Part shown: piece by piece, positions 12,584 through 24,135 of the stretch
Layout of the letters: each line of letters begins with the position of its first letter
Numbering within the stretch: position 1 is the first letter of the stretch
NCBI GenBank assembly: GCA_023101885.1
Contig: JALPQD010000125.1
Span: 3,641,140-3,705,139, forward strand
Reading direction: 5' to 3'
Length of the DNA: 64,000 nt
DNA from: Typhlomys cinereus
Taxonomy: Eukaryota > Chordata > Mammalia > Rodentia > Platacanthomyidae
The notes under the pieces: generated by a model
What the model saw: only the letters and a program-made list of their open reading frames with translations
Databases searched by the model: none
What the model was told of the DNA's origin: nothing
Position numbers and translations under genes: made by a program

Positions 12584-12864
12584 TTTTTTTTTTTTTTAAA
12601 TTTTTTTTTTTATTATTTATTCAATTGTGTGTGTATGTATGTGTGTGTGTGTAGAACCACGGATGAATTTGGGAACCACCATGGACGCCTCCACCTCCTC
12701 CTTGTTTACTCTGCTCAGGGATTCACAGGCTCCTCCCTACCAGGACCAGAAACGCAGGCCGCCCCCGCTTCCACCTGGCGTCTATACGTGGGATCTGGGA
12801 TCTGAACTCAGGACCTTCCGCCTGCAAGGCGGAGGCTTAACCCCTGAGCCACCTCTCCAGCCCC
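12584..12864 (-). mobile_element. tRNA-derived SINE, minus strand, intact target duplication
   Basis: The least diverged copy of the main SINE family. It is flanked by aagcaagacattttt at 12569-12583 and 12865-12879. The minus strand starts with the tRNA-like head (ggctggagaggtggctcagg) and shows a B box in ggtcctgagttcagatccc. It ends in a short CA-rich stretch and a long A tail, which is T on the plus strand. TPRT by L1 machinery is the expected mechanism. Confidence 0.88.
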
Positions 12865-12879
12865 AAGCAAGACATTTTT

Positions 12880-14936
12880 AATGCTCTTCGAATTCTGGGA
12901 TGCTGATTTAGCTGCAGCCGGAAGCTGGAGAGAGGAGGTCAGAGAGCCAGGCGGCCACCAAGTACTCAGGTATAGAATCGTGGAAGGAAACTAAATTAAA
13001 CTCAAGTATAATGAGAACACCTGGGTGGTTTTGGGAACAAGGTGGGGTGAACCAACATATACCTTTTGAAAAGGTCACATTGGCTTCTGTGGGAAGTAGT
13101 GCAAGAAGAAAGAAAGTCAGGAGTCCAGCCCTGACACACTGCGGTGCTGCTGGCATGGTATTCAGATGGCCAGGATCAGAAGCTCTTTAGAGGCAAAAGG
13201 AAAAGACCAAAATCAAGAGACCCTTCTGGGTTTTGAGCCTCAATAACTGATGGATGATAATTGTATCATAAGTGGGAGGGCACTGAAGGAGAGAATAACA
13301 AATTTGAGTTTCTAGTCTAAAGCTTGGTTGTAAGGTTAAGATAGGGAAGAGTGTGGGGAAAAGCAAATTTTCATAATGTAATCCAATCAGAAATGTGAAA
13401 TTTGTCACTGAACTAATGTACTAGAAGATTTTATGTAGCAGAGAAGATAAAAGGTGCCTCATGGGCTTTTATGCCTGGACATTGGAGAGTCTAAGCCAAC
13501 TGAAATGTACTAATTGAAAAGCTTCAAAAATGTAGCCAATAATGTACCTTGGGACTGGGGGGACTGGGGATATATCTAAATGGTAGAGCACTTGCCTAGC
13601 ATATGTGAGAGGCCCTGGGTTAAATTCTCAATACTGTAAAAACAGTGGCTATAAGAGGGAATTCCACCACATTTAACACTTATGTCCCTTATAATCATAA
13701 GAAGAGAAGCTAAATATAAAATGGAGGAAAACAGCATGCTTCCTCTAATTGTCCCTTGTCAAAATCTGCCAAAAATCATTCAAAGTAGACACAGATACCA
13801 TGATTTAATATTAAAATAAAAAGTGCTGACATTCCCAAAATTGATTTAATAAGATGAAAGGCCTTGAGTCTTTGCTTAAAATAATTTGCATGACATAATA
13901 TAAAGAAGGGTTGGAACACCTGACATCTGTTTAGTAGAGGGTTGATCACTTCATTCTTCATCTAATAGCCAAATTTTGTCTGTTCTTAACTTTCAAAGAA
14001 AACAAACAAACAAGCCAGTGAGTAGGATGGATTAATACAGAAGCCATAAGTTTGACCTCTATAACTACCCACCACTCAATTCCTACAATAGCCCATGCAC
14101 CCAATACCTATTGTTACTAAAACTGTCAACTAGTGAATATTTCACTACTGATTTTGCTAATGTGCTTGAAAGCTTAGTTATAAATTAATAAAAATAAAAA
14201 CTTCTGTTTTAGTTTCGTTATACATTATGTATATATGCACAATTACTCTAGTATGTATATATTAAACTATATATGTTATATATTATATTCAATATTGATT
14301 TTGTTCCTCTTTTCAGGAGTTAAAACCAATAAAGTAATTAATAAGTGTGTCTGGTTTAACTTCCCTCTTCCTCTATGACTTTGCAGCCACCGCAGGCAAT
14401 GTCGCCTCTCCAAGCCATGGGACTGGATATCTATAAGGCAGAGCGCCTGCCTAGAATGTGTGGGACATTACTCTTTCTCTATTCTAGGTGTTTAGCCTCT
14501 TCAAACTGATAATTATTTTCTGGTTTGGGCTGATAAAAAGAAAAGTGGGAGGAGGAAGAGACTTCATGCTTTAAGGCAGTTGCCCAACCCCAAGATAAGA
14601 AGTTCCTTACCTCTCTCACCCTCTCTCTCTCTGAAGCCTGCTTATCTGAAGCAGGACACTAAAGTTCTGGAGAAAGTGCTAGATTGTGGGGTCTCTAGGG
14701 ACAGATGTCAAGGACCAAGAAGATTTTGAAAAGGAAGTTAGTTGCTAAGAAGGCACTGTTGTGCTACTCTGGGTCTTCAGACTTAAACATCCTTAAATTC
14801 TTATGGTGACAAACTAGCTGCTGTGTCTTTTTTTTTTTTTTTTTTTTTTCATTTTAAGGACAGACGGGAAACACTTCATAGCACTTTTTACTGCTTAAGA
14901 GATTTCAAGTTTGACCGTTCTTTTTTTTTTTTAAAT
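12880..14936. other. Intergenic spacer with ID-like SINE fragments
   Basis: Contains an ID-like SINE on the plus strand at about 13550-13645 (gggactggggatatatctaa, then B box gggttaaattctc). A truncated second one lies at about 14415-14465 (gggactggatatctataaggc). A T24 run is at 14826-14849. Around 14150-14320 it is very AT-rich. No coding sequence recognised. Confidence 0.5.
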
Positions 14937-14937
14937 A

Positions 14938-15015
<78 letters not shown>

Positions 15016-15030
15016 ATCCATCTATCTATT
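14937..15030 (+). repeat. Compound (CTGT)n(CTAT)n microsatellite
   Basis: Five CTGT units are followed by about sixteen CTAT units, with one interruption (catccatctatct) near the 3' end. The short frame that reads through it as alternating Leu/Ser/Ile/Tyr is an artefact of the repeat. Confidence 0.95.
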
Positions 15031-16837
15031 TTGAGAAAGGGTCTCTTACTGAACCTTGACAAGGTAATTCCATTTCTGTAAATTTGTTGTATGAAACCAG
15101 ACAGTTGAAAGTTTGGATTTTGCAGAGAACCAGTGTGGCTCCATCTCCAGCTTTGATCTGTATCCCTTTCTGAACATGTCATCTTATTTGAAATCTTTTT
15201 AAATTAATTAATTAATTATTTTTATTTCCACTCATACAAACTTAACAGGTATACTGGTCCCCTCCCTCCTTCCAACCCTCTACCCCCTCCCTCCCCTTCC
15301 TCCATCCCCCTCCGTCCCCATCCCCCAGTGTCTCCCCTTCCTCTTTAATGTGCATGCCAAACTCTCCTCTGAGTCCTCCTCTCCCATGAGGTGCAAAGAC
15401 CCAGTGGCATTTCCCAAAACCCTTTCCTGTGTTCCCCTTAAGCACAGGAACACTACTGTGGCTGTCAATCCCTTGCCTCCAAGGATCTTAGTGCCTTTAG
15501 CAAATGCTAGACTTTATGGGGTCAATAATATGTTGGACATTGCGCAGGGCATGCAAAGTCCTATTATGATTACTTCAGACCTAACTTGTGTGGAGTATCT
15601 TGCATATCATTACTCCTTCCATCCTTGTGCTCTTACAATCTTACTGCCCCTTCTTCCGCAAATTCCCCTGAGCTTCAGGATGGGGAGATTAAGCTGGCCT
15701 AGTTCTAGGTGGTTGATATAGAGTCTCTGATGTTCTGGATTATGGTTTGTTGATTTTTTTTTCAGTTTTGCTGCTCCTGCAATGCCCTTCACTCCATCAT
15801 GATGAGTATTGGATGTCACCCCCTGGCCAGAGATAAAAAGCTGTTAAACTAGAGTCTTATTATAAGAGTATATTCAAAGGTAGATGTAATAAAAGTAGGA
15901 AACCTCAGTGAGGGAGGGGTCAATCACCCATTTGCAAAATGGTTACTTTCTATCTGCCAGACTATATGCCCTCCCCTTCTGGTAAGATCATACCCCATCA
16001 GATGTAAATGATCAGGAAGGATAGTCTGTAAACTTAACCAGATGTCTCATTACTTACTTGCAGTCCTTGATGGTGGCCTATTTTCTTTGCTGTAACATGG
16101 TCCCCTCTCTCCTTGTTTCTAGTGTGGCCTTCCTTTCCCATCCCTTCTGTTCATAATCTTTGCAATTACCGTAGGTATTACAGAGAATTATCCTTAAGTG
16201 TCTCTAAGTGGGTTTGGTACTAGGATCCATTTATTAAGGAGTACATACAGCGCTTAATTTTCAGTGTCTGGGATACTTCATTCAATATAATTGTTTCTAA
16301 TGACATCCATTTCCCAGCAGATTCCAGAAATTCATCATTTTTGATGGCTGAATAGTACTCCATTGTATAAATGTACCACATTTTCCTTATCCACTCGTCA
16401 ACTGTTGGACATTTAGGTTGATTCCATGACTTTGCTATTGTGAACAGTGCTGCTATGAACATGGTCACGCTTGTGCTATGGAGGTGAATTTTTGCTGTAT
16501 GGGGAGTTATTCCCAAAAGTGGAATAGCAGGGTCATATGGCATTTCAACCTTTAATCTCTTTAAGAATCCCCAGACGGCTCGTCAGAGTGGCTGTATGAG
16601 CCTGCACTCCCACCAGCAATGTAGGAGAGTTCCCCTCTCTCCACATCCTCTCCAGCATTTGTTGTTGTTTGTATTGTGGATTTTTGCCATCCTGACCGGG
16701 GTTAGATGATATCTCAGGGAAGTTTTGATTTGCATTTCCCTGATGGCTAAGGAAGTGGAGCATTTTTTAAGATATTTGTTAGACATTTTAATTTCATCCC
16801 TGGTAAAGTTTCTTTTAAGTTCTAGGGCCCATTTTTT

Positions 16838-17125
16838 TTTTTTTTGTTTCATTTGTTTTTTTTTTTTTTTTTAAAAATTTAATTATACATTTTAAAATTT
16901 TTTACCAGTTCCCTCCCTCCCTCCTCCTCCCCCTCCCCTTCCCCCAGTGCCTCCCCCCCAATTCCCAGAGAGTCCTTTATTGTATACGCCTAACTCTCCA
17001 CTGGGTCCTCCTCTCCGATGACATATAAGGACCCAGTGGCATTTCCATAAGCCCTTTCTCTTGTTCCCCTTAAGCATAAGATCACTACTATGGCTGTCAA
17101 TCCCTTGCCTCCAGGGGTCTCGGTG
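16838..17125 (-). mobile_element. L1 3' UTR fragment nested in L1 ORF2
   Basis: A 5'-truncated L1 tail on the minus strand, with the T-rich side at 16838-16875 and then pyrimidine-rich 3' UTR. Target duplication tagggcccatttttt at 16823-16837 and 17126-17140. Removing it and one duplicate restores continuous ORF2-derived sequence. Confidence 0.88.
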
Positions 17126-17209
17126 TAGGGCCCATTTTTTAATTGGGCCATTGGTTTCCTTGGTGTTTAGTTTTCTAAGTTCTTTGTGCACTCTGGACAG
17201 TAGAGCTCT

Positions 17210-17514
17210 TTTTTTAAAATTTTTTAAATTTTTTTTAAATATTTATTCGATTGTGCATGTATGTGTATGTATGTGCGCGTGTGTGTGAGTGTCTCTGTGT
17301 GTAGAGCCACGGACGAATTCGGGAACCACCATGGATCTCCTCCACCTCCTTCTTGTTTACTCTGCCCCGGGATTCACAGGCTCCGCCCTACCAGGACCAG
17401 AAGCGCAGGCTGTCCCCGCTTCTGCCTGGCGTCTATACGTGGGATCTGGGATCTGAACTCAGGACCTTTTGCCTACAAGGCAGAGGCTTAACCCCTGAGC
17501 CACCTCTTCAGCCC
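17210..17514 (-). mobile_element. tRNA-derived SINE nested in L1 ORF2
   Basis: A copy of the main SINE family (head at 17514, CA-rich tail toward 17250). It is flanked by tggacagtagagctct at 17194-17209 and 17515-17530, a perfect 16-base duplication. It is the second of three insertions within the host L1. Confidence 0.9.
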
Positions 17515-18607
17515 TGGACAGTAGAGCTCTATCAGATATGTGGTTCCTGAAGATTTTCTCCCTTTCTGTGGGTTGCCTTTGGGCTCGTGTTACAATCTCT
17601 TTATCTGAACAGAAGCTCTTTAATTTCACAAGATCCCAACTATTGAGAGTTGGTAGTAGTGACTGTGCCATTGGATGTCTGTTAAGGAAATGTTGGCCTA
17701 GCTCAATCAGCTCGAGGGAGTTCCCTAGCCTTTCAACTATGGTTTTTATAGTCTCTGGCCTTATATCAAGGTCCTTGATCTATTTGGAATTAAGTCTTGT
17801 ACTGGTGACAAGTACGGGTCCAGCTTTAATCTTCTGCATGTGGAGATCCAGTTTTGCCAGCACCATTTGTTGAAGATGCTGTTCTTTTTCCATTGGATTC
17901 TTTGGGCCCCTTTGTCAAAGACCAAATGGCTGTAATTTTGTGGGCTTATATCTGGGTCTTCAATCCTTATCCATTGATCTATGTGTCTATTTTGGAGCCA
18001 GTACCAGGCTGTTTTTATAACTATGGATTTGTAGTATAGACTAAGGTTTGGTATCGTAATACCTCCAGCAGTGTTTTTGTTACTCAGGATTGTCTTTGCT
18101 ATCCTGGGTCTTTTGTGCCTCTATATGAATTTTGCGATTGTTTGGTCAACTTCGTTGAAGAATTGCTTTGGGATTTTAATTGGTATAGCATTGAATTTGT
18201 ATGTTGCCTTTGGTAGGATGGTCATTTTTATGATGTTGATTCTGGCAATCCAGGAACATGGGAGGTCTTTCCACCTTCTGGTGTCTTCTGCAATTTCTTT
18301 GTTTAGGGTTTTAAAGTTTTCATTGTAAAGGTCTTTTACCTCCTTGGTTAGGTTTTTTTTAGGGGCTATAGTAAATGGGATTGTTTGTCTCAGGGCTTTT
18401 TTACTTCTTTTGTTCTGGGCGTATAGGAAGGTCACTGATTTTTGCACATTTATTTTGTATCCTGCCACCCTGCTGAACTTCTGTATTAATTACAGGAGCT
18501 TCCTGGAGGAGTTTTTGGGATCACTCAGGTATAAGATCATGTCATCTGCAAATAGGGATAGCTTGACTTCTTCCTTGCCGATTTTTATCCCTTTTATGAC
18601 CTTTCTT

Positions 18608-18859
18608 TTTTTTTTTTTTATTTCCGCTCATACCAACTTAACAGGTACACCGGTCCCTTCTCTCCCTCCAACCTCCCACCACCCTGTGCCCCACTCCCCT
18701 TCCCCCTCCCTCCCCATCCCCCAGTGCCTCCCCCTCCCATCCCCGGAACATCCTTTAATGTGCATGCCAAACTCTCCTCTGGGTCCTCCTCTCTGATGAG
18801 GTGCACAGACCCAGTGGCATTTCCCAGAATGCTTTCCTGTGTTCCCCTTAAGCATAGGA
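18608..18859 (-). mobile_element. L1 3' UTR fragment nested near the RT region of L1 ORF2
   Basis: Starts with a T run and tttccgctcataccaactt, the reverse complement of the L1 3' end, and runs to cttaagcatagga. The target duplication is imperfect: ttatgacctttctt at 18594-18607 and ttatgtccctttctt at 18860-18874. The plus-strand L1 at 50.3 kb carries the uninterrupted target. Confidence 0.82.
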
Positions 18860-20452
18860 TTATGTCCCTTTCTTGTCTTATGGCTTCAGCTAACACTTCA
18901 AGTACAATATTGAATAGAAGTGGTGAGAGTAGACAGCCTTGTCTAGTTCCTGATCAAAGCAGGAATGCTTCAAGTTTTTCCCCATTGAGTATAATCCTTG
19001 CTGTAGGCTTGTTGTATACAGCTTTTATTATATTGATAAAGGTTCCTTCCATTCCAACTGACTCTAGTGTTTTGATCATAAAAGGCTGTTGGATTTTGTC
19101 AATAGCTTTTTCTGCCTCTATAGAGAGTATCATGTGGTGTTGGACTTTGGACTGGTTTATATAATGAATTACATTTATTGATTTGCTTATGTTGAACCAA
19201 CCTTGTGTGCTGGGGATAAAGCCTACTTGATCCCCGTGAATGATCTTTTTGATATGTTTTTGAATCCAATTTGCTAAGACTTTGTTGAGAATCTTTGCAT
19301 CTGTGTTCATCAGAGAGATTGGCCTATTGTTTTCTTTTTTTAAGTGTATCTTTATTAGGTTTTGAGATTAAGACAATATTAGCTTTATAGAAGGAATTTG
19401 GTAGTGTTCCTTCTTTTGTTATTTGATGGAACAGTTTAAGGAGTATTGGTGTTATTAACTCCTTAAATGTCTGGTAGAACTCTGTGCTGAATCCATCTGG
19501 TCCAGGACATTTTTTGGTGGGAAGATTTGAGATAACTTCCTCAATTTCCTCATATGTTATAGGACTATTTAAATAATTTACAACTTCCTGATTCAATTTA
19601 TGTAAGTTGTGTTTACTTAGGAATTCATCCATCTCTTTTGTGTTGTGAAATTTCACAGAGTATAAGTTTTTGAAATATGATGTTATAGTTCTCTGGATTT
19701 CTTGGGTATCAGTAGTGATAACTCCATTTTCATTTCTAATTTTGTTAATTTGGGTTTTCTCTCTCTTGCTTTTGGTTAATTTAGCTAAGGGTGTATCAGT
19801 CTTATTGATTTTTTCAAAAAATCAGTTTCTTGACTGGTTGATTTTCTGTATCGTTTTCCTAATCTTGGTTTCAGATATTTCTCCCCTTATTTTGCTAATC
19901 TCCTCACTTCTACTGCTTTTGGGATCAGATTGCTCTAGTTTCTCTAAAGCTTTAAGCTGCATTGTTAAGTTATTTATTTCTGATGTTTCCATTTTTTTGA
20001 TGTAGGCATTAAGAGCTATGAACTTACCTCTTAGGACATCTTTCATTGTGTCCCAGAGATTTTGGTAAGTTGAATTTTCAATATCGTTCTCTTTCAGGAA
20101 ATTTTGAATTTCCTTTTTAATTTCTTCCTGAATCCAGTTCTCATTCAGCATCATAGTGTTAACTTTCCAGGAGTTAGTGTATTTTCTGTTGTTTGTTGTG
20201 TTGTAGATGTCCAGCTTTAGGCCGTGGTGTTCTGATAGGGCACAGGCTAGAATTTCAACTTTCCTGAGTATATGTGGAGATTCATTTTGTGGCCCAATAC
20301 ATGATCTATTTTGGAGAAAGTTCGGTGTGCTGCTGAGAAAAGTGTGTATTCTTTAGTGCGTGGATGAAAAGTTGGATGGATCTGTAAGGTCTGTTTCCTT
20401 AAGGGTTTGATTAAGTTCCAAAGTGTCTCTGTTAAGCTTTTGACCTGCTGAT

Positions 20453-20914
20453 CTATCCTATGTTGAGGGCGGTGTTGAAATCACCAAGAATTATTGTTTG
20501 GGAGTTGATTTCTCGCTTTAGACGCTGTAGGGTTTTCTTAATGAATGTAGAGAGGCCTGTGTTGATTGCATATATGTTCAGTATTGTGAAGTCTTCCTGG
20601 TGAATTGTACCTGTGACTAAAATGTAGTATCCATCTGTGTCTCTTATGATTTTTTTTGGTTTGAAGTCCACTTTGTACGACAGCATAATGGCTACCCCTG
20701 TTTGTTTCCTGGTTCCATTAGCTTGCAGAATTTTGGACCAGCCTTTCATTTTTAGGATGTGCCTATCTTTTGAGGTGAGATGAGTTTCCTGAAGGCAGCA
20801 GATTGATGGGTTTTGCTTTTTAATCCAAGTTTGTAATCTGTGTCTCTTGATCTGTGAGTTAATACCATTGACATTTAATGTTATAATGGAGACATTATTT
20901 TTAATTCTGGACAT
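20453..20914 (-). pseudogene. L1 ORF2 endonuclease domain, decayed fragment
   Basis: A 153-codon frame with the amino end of L1 ORF2 (SIITLNVNGINSQIKRHR, later CCLQETHLT and ILGDFNTAL). These motifs belong to the apurinic-like endonuclease that nicks target DNA at TTTT/AA. The frame is cut off by a frameshift or stop, and the rest of ORF2 continues in pieces down to 16220. No functional protein is expected. Confidence 0.85.
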
Positions 20915-21702
20915 TTTTTATGTTTAGTGGATGTTTTAAGCGTATTTTTTGACATTTATGTTTTGGGGGTATTATACTTCCCTTCTGTCCTCCTGGATAC
21001 GCTTGTTTTTTCCTTCAAGTTTGAGTATCATTTCTAGCATTTTTTTAAGGCCTGGTTTGGTAGACATTTATCCCTTCAAGTTGTTTTTGTGCTGGAAAAC
21101 TTTTCTTTCTCCCTTGATCATGACAGATAGTTTTGCCGGGTATATCAGTCTGGGTTGGCATTTTTCCTCATTTAATACTTGAAGTATGTCTCTCCCAGCT
21201 CTTCTTGCTTTTACTGTTTCCATTGAGAAGTCATTTGTATTTTAATAGGTTTGCTTTTAAAAGTGAGTTGCTTTTTTTCTCTTGAAGCTCTCAGCACCTT
21301 TTCTTTGTCTTGAATGTGGAGTGTTTTGACTATTATTTGCTGTGGCAAGTTTCTATTTTGGTCGTATTTGTTTGGAGTGTGAAATGCCTCTTGCATGGAT
21401 GGGCCTCTTATTCTTTAGTTGAGGGAAGTTTTTTCATTTATGATAATTTGAAAAATTTCCTCAGTTGTGGTATTTTGGGATTCTTGTTCTGGTATTCCAT
21501 GAATGTGCATGTTAGGCTTCTTCAGGGTGTCCCATATCTCTTGAATGTTCCTCTAAAGTATCTTTTTGGCTTTAACAATCTCTTCCATTGAGCTGGTTAA
21601 TTCTCCCACTTTGTTTTCAAGATCTGAAATTCTATTTTCTGCTTTGTTAGTTCTGCTGATAAGACTCTCTGAGTTTTGGGTTTAAGATAACATGTCTTTT
21701 AG

Positions 21703-22032
21703 TTAGATTTTAAACTCTGCCTGAGACTGTTTTGACTGCTCTATGCCTATTTTTGTTTTTTGAACTGTTTTTCTCAACTCCTCAAAGTGCCTGTTGTGTT
21801 CCTGTTCAAAGTGGTTGATGCGGTTGTTTAACTCCTCTCGGATGTCCTCTTTCATAGTATTAATCATGGTAATGATCATACTTTGAAAGTCGTTATCTTG
21901 GGTCTGGCTTTCTTGGCTATTTTCTGTGAATTTGTTCTGGTTGGAATCCTTCATTATGGGGTTAATTCTTTCATTGGGAGATTGGTCTTCTTGGGTTTTG
22001 TTTCTCATGGATCTGCACTTTGACTTGGGCAT
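21703..22032 (-). pseudogene. L1 ORF1 amino-terminal fragment
   Basis: A 109-codon frame starting MPKSKCRSMRNK, with a heptad-like coiled-coil stretch (NNRINHFEQEHNRHFEELRK). It matches the ORF1 of the plus-strand L1 at 48.9 kb. ORF1p is the trimeric RNA-binding protein of L1. The frame ends prematurely, so it is a pseudogene. Confidence 0.85.
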
Positions 22033-22909
22033 TGTCGTTTTGTCTTTTAGAACCTTTCAGTTTCTGTGTGTTTTTGACTGAACTGATTTAGTTGGTATTA
22101 CTACACTTGGGCAGTTATTACTAGTGCTTGGCTTGGAGTTGGGTACGTTTGTCTTTTGTTATTGTTATTTCCTAGATGAGGCTATCATGCTGTTAGTACA
22201 TCAGTTAAGTTAGGTTAAGTAGAGGGGGGGAATATTAGTATGCTAGTGCACTTTTACAATTTACTATCTTGGTGATATGTGAGGGTGAGTGGTGTACTCC
22301 CTGGAGTTGTATATGTTTTTGGGGTGGCTGTATGGAAAAGTTAATCTACGGTGATTAATACTAGAAAGGAACAGTAAGGTGAAAAAAAGGAGGTTTACTT
22401 ATCTTTGGGCTGGATGTGAAGAATCTCTCCTATGTGATAGGATGATTGTAGAGGTCTTCAGATGTATGGCCTTTGACCCTTAGAACTTTGCTTGAGTTTC
22501 CTTTGGACTCTATTGAATTCGGAGTACCTGTGTGTCCTCCGTGGACCAGTTGCGTGGGTCCCTGGTGGGTGGGAGAGGCAGAGGGTCTGATGTTGATGGC
22601 AGAATTCTTCACCTTGGACCTGGGACTTGGCTTAGTGGCCCACCTAAGCTCCAGGGATGGAGGAATGTGAACAAGTCCTGTCAGGTTAGATGGACAGAGG
22701 GGCAGGAGGAAGAAAGAGGTTAGGGCCCGGGGCTATGCTCAGGCAAAACTGGAGACAGCTTGGGTGTCCTGGGGCTGGCTGGTGGGAGGAGCTGGAACAC
22801 GGGGCCACTTGGGGGGCTGGGTGAACTCACCTGGGATGGAGGACTGGGATTGCCGTTGGGCAGATAGGCAGGCGGGAGGAAGAAAGGGGCTCCATCTTAT
22901 TTGAAATCT

Positions 22910-23900
22910 AACAGGGATCTCTAAGTCCGTAAGGACAAACAACATTTATGATATTTTCCCTGAAAATCTGTCTGAAAATTGGGTTCTGGCCATGAGTCTG
23001 TGGGAAAGAAGGCTGGGGTGGGTCACTCCAGAGTCTAGGGACCGGGTCATTGGAAACCTGAGATGAGCAAAAACATTTCTTTATAATTGTTACTGACAAT
23101 GTTCTTTATCTCCTGCTAAGGCGAGGTCAGAGGGTTTGAATGTCCGAATTCTGTTATTCTGTGGTCTGACCATTATCAGGGGAGGCCTGACAGTCCGGCT
23201 AGTTGCCAGCCAATCCATGAAGCACCACAAAAATTCCTGGGAGTAGGAAGTTCTTTCAGACTCAGAAACTGCAACTAGTTACATCTAGATATTGTTGGGT
23301 ACCACCCATCCTGATTCAAGCAACTCAGAGTTTAAGGACATCTATCAAGGAGTAGTGCGGTGGCTTAGTTGGTAAAAGTGCTTGTGATACACATGAGGAC
23401 ATCCAAACAGATACGGCAGGCAGCTCAAGCCTGTAATTTCAGCACTGGTAGGCAGAGACAGAAGAATCCCTTGTTTGACAGCTTAGTCTAGGCAAATAAA
23501 TGAGCTCCAGATTCAGTAAGAGACCTTTTCTCAAAACAAAACAAAACAAAACAAAACGAAGAAACAAAAACAAACAAACAACAACAAAACCCCTCCAAAA
23601 CCTCCCCAAACAAAAAATTCCCCAAATCTCAAAAACAATGAACAAACAAAAACCAGTGGAGAGTAAGAAAGCACCCAGCGAGTTGGGGGAGGATTTGTGA
23701 CTCCCTAACACTTTAACCACTGCCTTTTCTCCCTAACCACGACCACTAACCAAATCACTTGTCAGTAGACCAGGCCTGTGGGAAGCCTGTGTCTAGAGAG
23801 GGATAACTTCCTCCACCTCCCGCGTTGGTCTTGAAGTGGAATTATGAATAAAGCCCAAGCAGGAGGCTTGACCTCTGGCCTTCCCCCATTCAGGTACACC
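22910..23900. other. Spacer upstream of Ubqlnl with a B4-like SINE
   Basis: A diverged plus-strand SINE lies at about 23345-23610: head gtgcggtggcttagttgg, a B1-like part aagcctgtaatttcagcac, and a long (AAAAC)n/AAAC tail at 23535-23600. The remaining sequence is unassigned and leads into the Ubqlnl promoter. Confidence 0.55.
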
Positions 23901-23909
23901 CTTCAACTG

Positions 23910-23929
23910 TGACGTCATCGCCGACGTCA
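23910..23929 (+). promoter_or_regulatory. Ubqlnl: Tandem CRE in the Ubqlnl promoter
   Basis: A perfect palindromic CRE, TGACGTCA (23910-23917), is followed 12 bases on by a near-perfect one, CGACGTCA (23922-23929). The pair lies about 210 bases upstream of the Ubqlnl start codon, next to a GC-rich stretch (gagcggccgccccct). CREs bound by CREM-tau/ACT are typical of haploid germ-cell promoters, which fits the testis pattern of this gene family. There is no clear TATA box. Function is inferred from sequence alone. Confidence 0.7.
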
Positions 23930-23972
23930 CACGCCCTAAAGCTTTTCTGAGAGAGGAGCGGCCGCCCCCTCT

Positions 23973-24035
23973 ATGGGAGCCAGGTGGCTTGTAGGGCTAC
24001 ACTGGGAGGTAGCATCTGCAAGACGTGGGTGAAAG
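23973..24035 (+). other. Possible upstream ORF in the Ubqlnl leader
   Basis: An ATG at 23973 opens a frame of 20 codons ending at tga near 24033, before the main start at 24136. If transcription begins near the CREs this uORF would be in the leader and could dampen translation. The start context (ctctatgg) is moderate. No evidence of use. Confidence 0.3.
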
Positions 24036-24135
24036 GACATCACCGGACACCTACAGGTCCCTGCACCCGAGTGTGCTCAGTGCCGCATAAAGCTTCCACA
24101 GTGTCAGGTAACCCGTATTCTCTTCTCAAGAAAGT

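Larger units (their letters stand above)
15197..22892 (-). mobile_element. Full-length, inactive LINE-1 on the minus strand with three nested insertions
   Basis: A 17-base target duplication, catcttatttgaaatct, lies at 15180-15196 and 22893-22909, so both ends are present. On the minus strand the order is: 5' UTR (22892-22033, not CpG-rich), ORF1 start at 22032 (MPKSKCRSMRNK), ORF2 with the endonuclease start at 20914, the reverse transcriptase FADD region near 18545, the C-terminus near 16220, and the 3' UTR with its polypurine tract ending in an A/T tail at 15197. Frameshifts and stops break both ORFs. Without the nested pieces at 16838, 17210 and 18608 the element is about 6.8 kb. Confidence 0.9.
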
